Shown: in pieces, positions 7,004 through 10,024 of the stretch
How the letters are laid out: each line of letters opens with the position of its first letter
Numbering within the stretch: position 1 is the first letter of the stretch
NCBI GenBank assembly: GCA_027346925.1
Contig: DAIERH010000070.1
Location: 1 to 10,024 of the forward strand
Length of the DNA stretch: 10,024 bases
Direction: 5' to 3'
DNA from: Geobacter sp.
GTDB taxonomy: Bacteria; Desulfobacterota; Desulfuromonadia; Geobacterales; Pseudopelobacteraceae
Notes under the pieces: generated by a model
What the model was told of the DNA's origin: nothing
Databases searched by the model: none
Seen by the model: the letters and a program-made list of their open reading frames with translations, nothing else
Made by a program: the position numbers and the translations under genes

Positions 7004-7020
7004 GACGCCGGACCGGCGTC
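7004..7020 (-). terminator. Perfect 8-bp inverted repeat after the FmdB-type gene, probable terminator or attenuator
   Basis: GACGCCGG (7004-7011) and CCGGCGTC (7013-7020) are perfect reverse complements around one central base; as RNA this folds as a 6-bp stem with a 5-base loop. On the minus strand it begins 12 bases after the FmdB-type stop codon and is followed, about 10 bases later, by TTTGTTTTT (6993-6985). The gap before the T-rich run is longer than in a classic intrinsic terminator, so partial termination ahead of the small membrane-protein gene is possible. Confidence 0.5.
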
Positions 7021-7031
7021 GGTCACACCCC

Positions 7032-7220
7032 TCAGCCGCCGCTGAAACAGGAAGCCGATGACGGGGACGCAGCCGCGGAGCCTCCCGAAAAGGTGGATAT
7101 TTCCTTCCGTACCTCCGCCGAACCGCATGCGGGACACTTGGTTTCAGGTTCTGTTCCCGCCTTCTGAAGTTTTTCAAAGTGGTGACCGCAGCTGCTGCAG
7201 CTGTATTCGAAGATGGGCAT
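7032..7220 (-). CDS. FmdB-type zinc-ribbon protein
   Basis: The 62-residue protein begins MPIFEYSCSSCGHHFEKLQ, the signature of the FmdB putative regulatory-protein family. It has two CxxC knuckles, Cys8/Cys11 and Cys29/Cys32, expected to bind one zinc ion, then a Gly/Ser/Ala-rich tail (residues 45-62) that contains one extra cysteine, Cys58. The family is named after a gene near the formamidase/amidase genes of Methylophilus; its biochemical role remains poorly known. The frame is open to 7295, but ATG 7220 is the start: AAGGAGGA lies at 7233-7226, 5 bases upstream, and the conserved MPIFEY opens there. A strong promoter with an inverted repeat directly precedes it, so it is probably transcribed on its own or with the small membrane protein downstream. 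Confidence 0.9.
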   Translation of the reverse strand: MPIFEYSCSSCGHHFEKLQKAGTEPETKCPACGSAEVRKEISTFSGGSAAASPSSASCFSGG

Positions 7221-7234
7221 CACTGTCCTCCTTG

Positions 7235-7256
7235 TATATTCAGGATATCGAATATA
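7235..7256 (-). promoter_or_regulatory. Candidate operator: perfect 7-8-7 inverted repeat over the -10/start region
   Basis: TATATTC (7235-7241), an 8-base spacer AGGATATC and GAATATA (7250-7256) form a perfect inverted repeat. It overlaps the end of the -10 hexamer and the predicted transcription start of the FmdB-type gene, an ideal position for a dimeric repressor. The core ATTC-N8-GAAT resembles, from memory, the site described for the ArsR-family persulfide sensor SqrR. No regulator gene is in the window. Confidence 0.5.
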
Positions 7257-7282
7257 ATAAGTGGAACGCTTAGACCTGTCAA
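7254..7282 (-). promoter_or_regulatory. Sigma-70 promoter of the FmdB-type gene
   Basis: On the minus strand TTGACA (7282-7277, 6/6) is followed after exactly 17 bases by TATTAT (7259-7254, 5/6). Transcription would begin near 7247, leaving a leader of roughly 27 bases that contains the ribosome binding site. It lies just beyond the stop of the ABC ATPase gene, so it gives the FmdB-type gene independent expression. Confidence 0.8.
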
Positions 7283-7304
7283 GGGTGTCCGACATCCGCG
7301 ATCC

Positions 7305-8036
7305 TCATCCCTGCAAAGCAGGCGCTGTCCCTGCGTGTTGTACCCCGTTCGTCTCCTCGCCCGCGATCCTGCCGTCACTCACGTGAAAGATCCTGTCGAA
7401 CCCCTCGACCATCCGGTGGTCATGGGTAACAACCAGGATGGCCGAGTTGTTTTCCACGGCCAGTTCTTTCAAGAGGGCCATGACGTTTTTGCCATTCTCG
7501 GTGTCCAGCGCCGCGGTCGGCTCGTCGGCCAGGATGACGCTGGGCTTGTTGGCCAGAGCCCGTGCAATGGCCACTCGCTGGGCCTCGCCCCCTGACAGGG
7601 CGCTGGGGTAGTTGTCCAATCGGTGCCCGAGATTGAGTGCGGAGAGGAGTTCGTCCGCCCGGTTCCTTGCCTCTGTCCGTGTCAGATGATTGATCTCCAG
7701 CGCGATCATGACGTTTTCCCGGGCGCTCAGGAACGGTATCAGGTTGTGGGCCTGAAAGATGAAGCCGAGCTTTTCCCGGCGCAGCCGTTTCAGGTCCAGT
7801 CCCGGCAGCCACCCTCCGTCGGCGACAGCGGTGCCGTCAATGACCAGCTTGCCGCGGGTCGGTTCGTTGATCAGGCCGATGGCGGTAAGCAGGGTCGTTT
7901 TCCCGGACCCGGACGGACCGAGAATGGCGACCAGTTCTCCCGGCGTGACCTGAAACGTGGCATCCGCGATGGCGGTTACCGCCGTCTCGCCCTTGCCGTA
8001 GATCTTCGTGAGCCTTTCCACTTCAATGGCGTACAT
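7305..8036 (-). CDS. ABC exporter ATP-binding protein (LolD/MacB/DevA-like)
   Basis: This 243-residue cytoplasmic ATPase powers the exporter formed with the two genes upstream. Visible motifs are Walker A GPSGSGKTT (40-48), Q-loop Gln95 in IFQAHNLIPFLSARENV, the ABC signature LSGGE (147-151) followed by AQRVAIARAL, Walker B VILADEP with Asp171/Glu172, the D-loop AALD (175-178) and the H-loop His205 in VVTHD. The phrase F-Q-x-x-N-L-(I/L)-P-x-L-(S/T) is typical of ATPases that pair with FtsX-like permeases. The fifth signature residue is Glu instead of the common Gln, a variant also seen in functional ATPases. ATG 8036 lies 2 bases after the permease stop, with only a weak GGTGG-type ribosome binding site, so translation is probably coupled. 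Substrate cannot be told from the sequence. Confidence 0.92.
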   Translation of the reverse strand: MYAIEVERLTKIYGKGETAVTAIADATFQVTPGELVAILGPSGSGKTTLLTAIGLINEPTRGKLVIDGTAVADGGWLPGLDLKRLRREKLGFIFQAHNLIPFLSARENVMIALEINHLTRTEARNRADELLSALNLGHRLDNYPSALSGGEAQRVAIARALANKPSVILADEPTAALDTENGKNVMALLKELAVENNSAILVVTHDHRMVEGFDRIFHVSDGRIAGEETNGVQHAGTAPALQG

Positions 8037-8038
8037 GC

Positions 8039-9241
8039 TTATCCACCCAATGCTTCCGCGGGTTCAACCCTGAGCGCCTTCCGAATACCGACAAAGCTGG
8101 AAATCATGCAGATTGCCACGACGATGACAAAGAGCGCTTGCAGGTCGAATGGCTCCAGGACGATCCGGCGGGGGAATTTTTCATAGGTCAGGAGGATCAT
8201 GACATAGCCGATAGCATAGGCGATAATCCCCATCAGGAGCGATTGCTGGAGGATCATCCCGATGATCACCCGGTTCTGGGAACCGATCAGCTTGAGGGTG
8301 GCAATGACCCTGATCTTGTCGAGGGTCGAGGTGTAGATGATCAGCGAGATGATGACCGCCGAGATGACGAGCAGGATGATCCTGAAGAGCCCCAACTGCA
8401 TCCTGGCCTTCTCGATCATCCCCTTGGTCAGGATCTTGGTCTGTTCCTCCACCGAGATGGGCCGGAAATGATTCCAGCGACTGATGCGCCCCTGCACCTC
8501 CTTGATGTCCGCCCCCGGCGCCAGCCGCGCCACGATGGTGTTCACCGTGTGGGTCGATTCCGTGAGATCGGCAATGTTCTGTTGCAGGTATGTTGCCTGG
8601 GCAGGTGAAAGGTAGCGAATGCCGGCCAGGTTGGTCCCGATCCTCTCCCGGTCGTTCCTGATGGCGTCGTTGTCCTTCTTGAACTGGATGTCCTGGGCAT
8701 CCGCAAGGCTCACATACGCCGCCGGGTCGCCGCCGGACGAGACCACCTTTCCGGTGATTCCCACCACGGTATAGTCGTGGAGGCCCAGGTGAATCTTCTC
8801 GCCGATCTCCATCTTCATCGCCTTGGCGACTACCATTTCGTAATGCTTCTGGCGGATATCCCGTCCGGCAATGACGCCCGGCGGGCCGCCGAAACCGTTC
8901 AGGTCATAGCCGATCAGGAAAAAACGGAATGGTTTGCCCATCCGCTCGACCTGGATGGTCTGGAAGGAGAGCGGGGCTGCCTCGGCCACGCCGGGCACCG
9001 CTTGTACGCGGTATTTGATGTCTTCGGGGATGCGCGAGTTCTCGGCAAATGGGCCGTTGGTATCCTGCTGCACCACCCAGATATCCGCCCTGGTGGAATC
9101 GAGAACGGCCAGGGCATCGGCAAAGAGCCCCCGGTAGATGCCCCCCATGCTCATGACCACCCCAAGGAGAAGGCCCAGGCCGATGGAGGTCAGGATGAAC
9201 CTCCCCCGGTGATACCGTATGTCACGAACGGCAAGATTCAT
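8039..9241 (-). CDS. ABC exporter permease, FtsX/MacB/DevC-like
   Basis: The 400-residue inner-membrane permease has the classic layout of this group: one helix near the N-terminus (about 15-35, FILTSIGLGLLLGVVMSMG), a large periplasmic domain (about 36-280) resembling the MacB core (RADIWVVQQ, VPGVAEAAPL, VVGITGKVVSSGGDPAAYVSL), then three helices at about 285-303, 328-352 and 370-387. It closes with ALRVEPAEALGG, typical of FtsX-like permeases. Four helices per chain suggest a dimer with two ATPases. The start ATG at 9241 overlaps the adaptor stop in an ATGA arrangement and the ATPase follows 2 bases after the stop, so adaptor, permease and ATPase form one operon. Such exporters are powered from the cytoplasm and move substrates from periplasm or membrane outward; the cargo here is unknown. 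Confidence 0.88.
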   Translation of the reverse strand: MNLAVRDIRYHRGRFILTSIGLGLLLGVVMSMGGIYRGLFADALAVLDSTRADIWVVQQDTNGPFAENSRIPEDIKYRVQAVPGVAEAAPLSFQTIQVERMGKPFRFFLIGYDLNGFGGPPGVIAGRDIRQKHYEMVVAKAMKMEIGEKIHLGLHDYTVVGITGKVVSSGGDPAAYVSLADAQDIQFKKDNDAIRNDRERIGTNLAGIRYLSPAQATYLQQNIADLTESTHTVNTIVARLAPGADIKEVQGRISRWNHFRPISVEEQTKILTKGMIEKARMQLGLFRIILLVISAVIISLIIYTSTLDKIRVIATLKLIGSQNRVIIGMILQQSLLMGIIAYAIGYVMILLTYEKFPRRIVLEPFDLQALFVIVVAICMISSFVGIRKALRVEPAEALGG

Positions 9242-10024
9242 TTCCCGACCCTGACCTTCATGGCGTCCCTGAATTTTGCCATCTCCGAGGGCGGTGCAAC
9301 GGCGATGCGCTCGCCGCCGTCAAGCCCGGCGACGATCTCCGTGAGGTCGCGCCGATCCTGGATGCCGACGGTCACGGGCCGGAACGCAAGCTTCCCGTTT
9401 ACGATCACCCAGACCCCGCGTTTTTTATCCTTTGTGACTATGGCGGCAGCGGGGAGCGCCGAAGCGTCTTTTTTTTCCTTGGTGACGATATAGACATCGG
9501 ACTGCTCCCCGAGACGGAAGCTTTTGAGTGGCGGGGTGAAGGCCACGTCCACTTCCAGTTCTTCGGTTACCCGGTCGCTCTGGTGCCCCAGGCGGGCGAC
9601 CCGGCCGGGGAACGGCTCATTGGCAGAGGAGCGAAGGGTGATAACGGCCTTGTTGCCGATGGCCACCCCCTTGAGTTGTGATTCGTCCACATTGGCCTTG
9701 ACCCAGACGGTTTCGGGATCCGCCAGGGTGAAGATCGACATTCCCGGCGTGACCGTGGCCCCTTTTTCCAGGTCACGGGTAATGATGACCCCGTCCTGGG
9801 GGGCATAGATGAGGGTATCGGCAACCTTGCTCCGGGCAAAGCCGAGACCGGCCCGATTGGCCTGTTGTTCCATCCGCGCGGCGTCAAGCGCGGCCTGGCA
9901 TCGGGCCACCTCTTCCCTGGCAACCTGGCAGGTGGTGTCGTATTGCTCGGCCTCCAGTTTGGCGACCAGGTTTTTTTCCGCCAATGCCTTGAATCGCCGG
10001 GCATTCTTTTCAGCAAGGGCAAGG
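9238..10024 (-). CDS. HlyD/DevB-type periplasmic adaptor of the ABC exporter (N-terminus outside window)
   Basis: The frame stays open to the right edge; a TTG at 9984 is only an internal leucine codon, because the conserved hairpin sequence continues beyond it (AEKNARRFKALAEKNLVAKLEAEQYD). Visible parts, in order, are the end of the alpha-helical coiled-coil hairpin, the lipoyl-like half-motif DTLIYAPQDGVIITRDLEKGATVTPGMSIFTLAD, a beta-barrel domain (VWVKANVDESQLKGVAIGNKAVITL) and the membrane-proximal domain ending in SEMAKFRDAMKVRVGK. Adaptors of this family bridge an inner-membrane permease to an outer-membrane channel. The order adaptor-permease-ATPase is that of DevBCA; no TolC-like gene is in the window. 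The repeated phrase IVTKEKK...IVTKDKK spans 9490-9415, and an A8 run on the coding strand lies at 9476-9469. Confidence 0.88.
   Translation of the reverse strand, partial: LALAEKNARRFKALAEKNLVAKLEAEQYDTTCQVAREEVARCQAALDAARMEQQANRAGLGFARSKVADTLIYAPQDGVIITRDLEKGATVTPGMSIFTLADPETVWVKANVDESQLKGVAIGNKAVITLRSSANEPFPGRVARLGHQSDRVTEELEVDVAFTPPLKSFRLGEQSDVYIVTKEKKDASALPAAAIVTKDKKRGVWVIVNGKLAFRPVTVGIQDRRDLTEIVAGLDGGERIAVAPPSEMAKFRDAMKVRVGK

Noticed and set aside
7221..7295. N-terminal extension of the FmdB-type protein by 25 residues
   Set aside because: It would run through the promoter and ribosome binding site; the family begins MP-x-(F/Y)-E-Y, which matches ATG 7220.
7311..7325. Short inverted repeat CCTGC-AAA-GCAGG near the end of the ABC ATPase gene as a terminator
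   Set aside because: Only five base pairs, inside the coding sequence, and not followed by a T-run on the minus strand.
8138..9493. Several plus-strand open frames opposite the permease and adaptor genes
   Set aside because: They are antisense to clearly recognisable exporter genes and show biased composition with no motifs.

Overview
The window looks like a chromosomal segment of a GC-rich Gram-negative bacterium. An outer-membrane beta-barrel, a lipoprotein signal and a periplasmic adaptor all point to a double membrane. The CysN-CysC fusion, the zinc-ribbon/small membrane protein pair and the codon use are compatible with a deltaproteobacterium of the Geobacter/Desulfuromonadales type, but this lineage call is inference from general resemblance. 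Coding density is high and no intergenic stretch exceeds about 165 bases. I see no RNA gene, insertion sequence, phage gene or CRISPR array.

Left part, plus strand (1-4277): a tightly packed run of four genes. It holds the end of a TauE/SafE-type membrane permease, an Omp85/BamA-like barrel with a lipobox and no POTRA domains, cysD, and a cysN-cysC fusion. Gaps are 3 and 14-17 bases and the last pair overlaps by one base, so they are probably one operon. CysD and CysNC together turn sulfate and ATP into APS and then PAPS.

Middle, plus strand (4278-6704): after a 163-base gap with a hairpin and a possible weak promoter come a PAPS-type sulfotransferase and, 5 bases later, a multi-spanning membrane protein of the lysylphosphatidylglycerol-synthase-TM/flippase-like family. 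No PAPS reductase or sulfite reductase is visible. The simplest reading is that PAPS made by the upstream genes serves sulfation of an unknown lipid, glycan or small molecule destined for the envelope. The layout recalls rhizobial nodPQ plus nodH.

Right part, minus strand (6749-10024): a 70-residue two-helix membrane protein lies downstream of an FmdB-type zinc-ribbon protein. The latter has an excellent sigma-70 promoter whose -10/start region is covered by a perfect 7-8-7 inverted repeat. Further right is a three-gene ABC exporter (adaptor, FtsX-like permease, ATPase) in DevBCA/MacAB-like order. Its adaptor runs off the window and its substrate is unknown.
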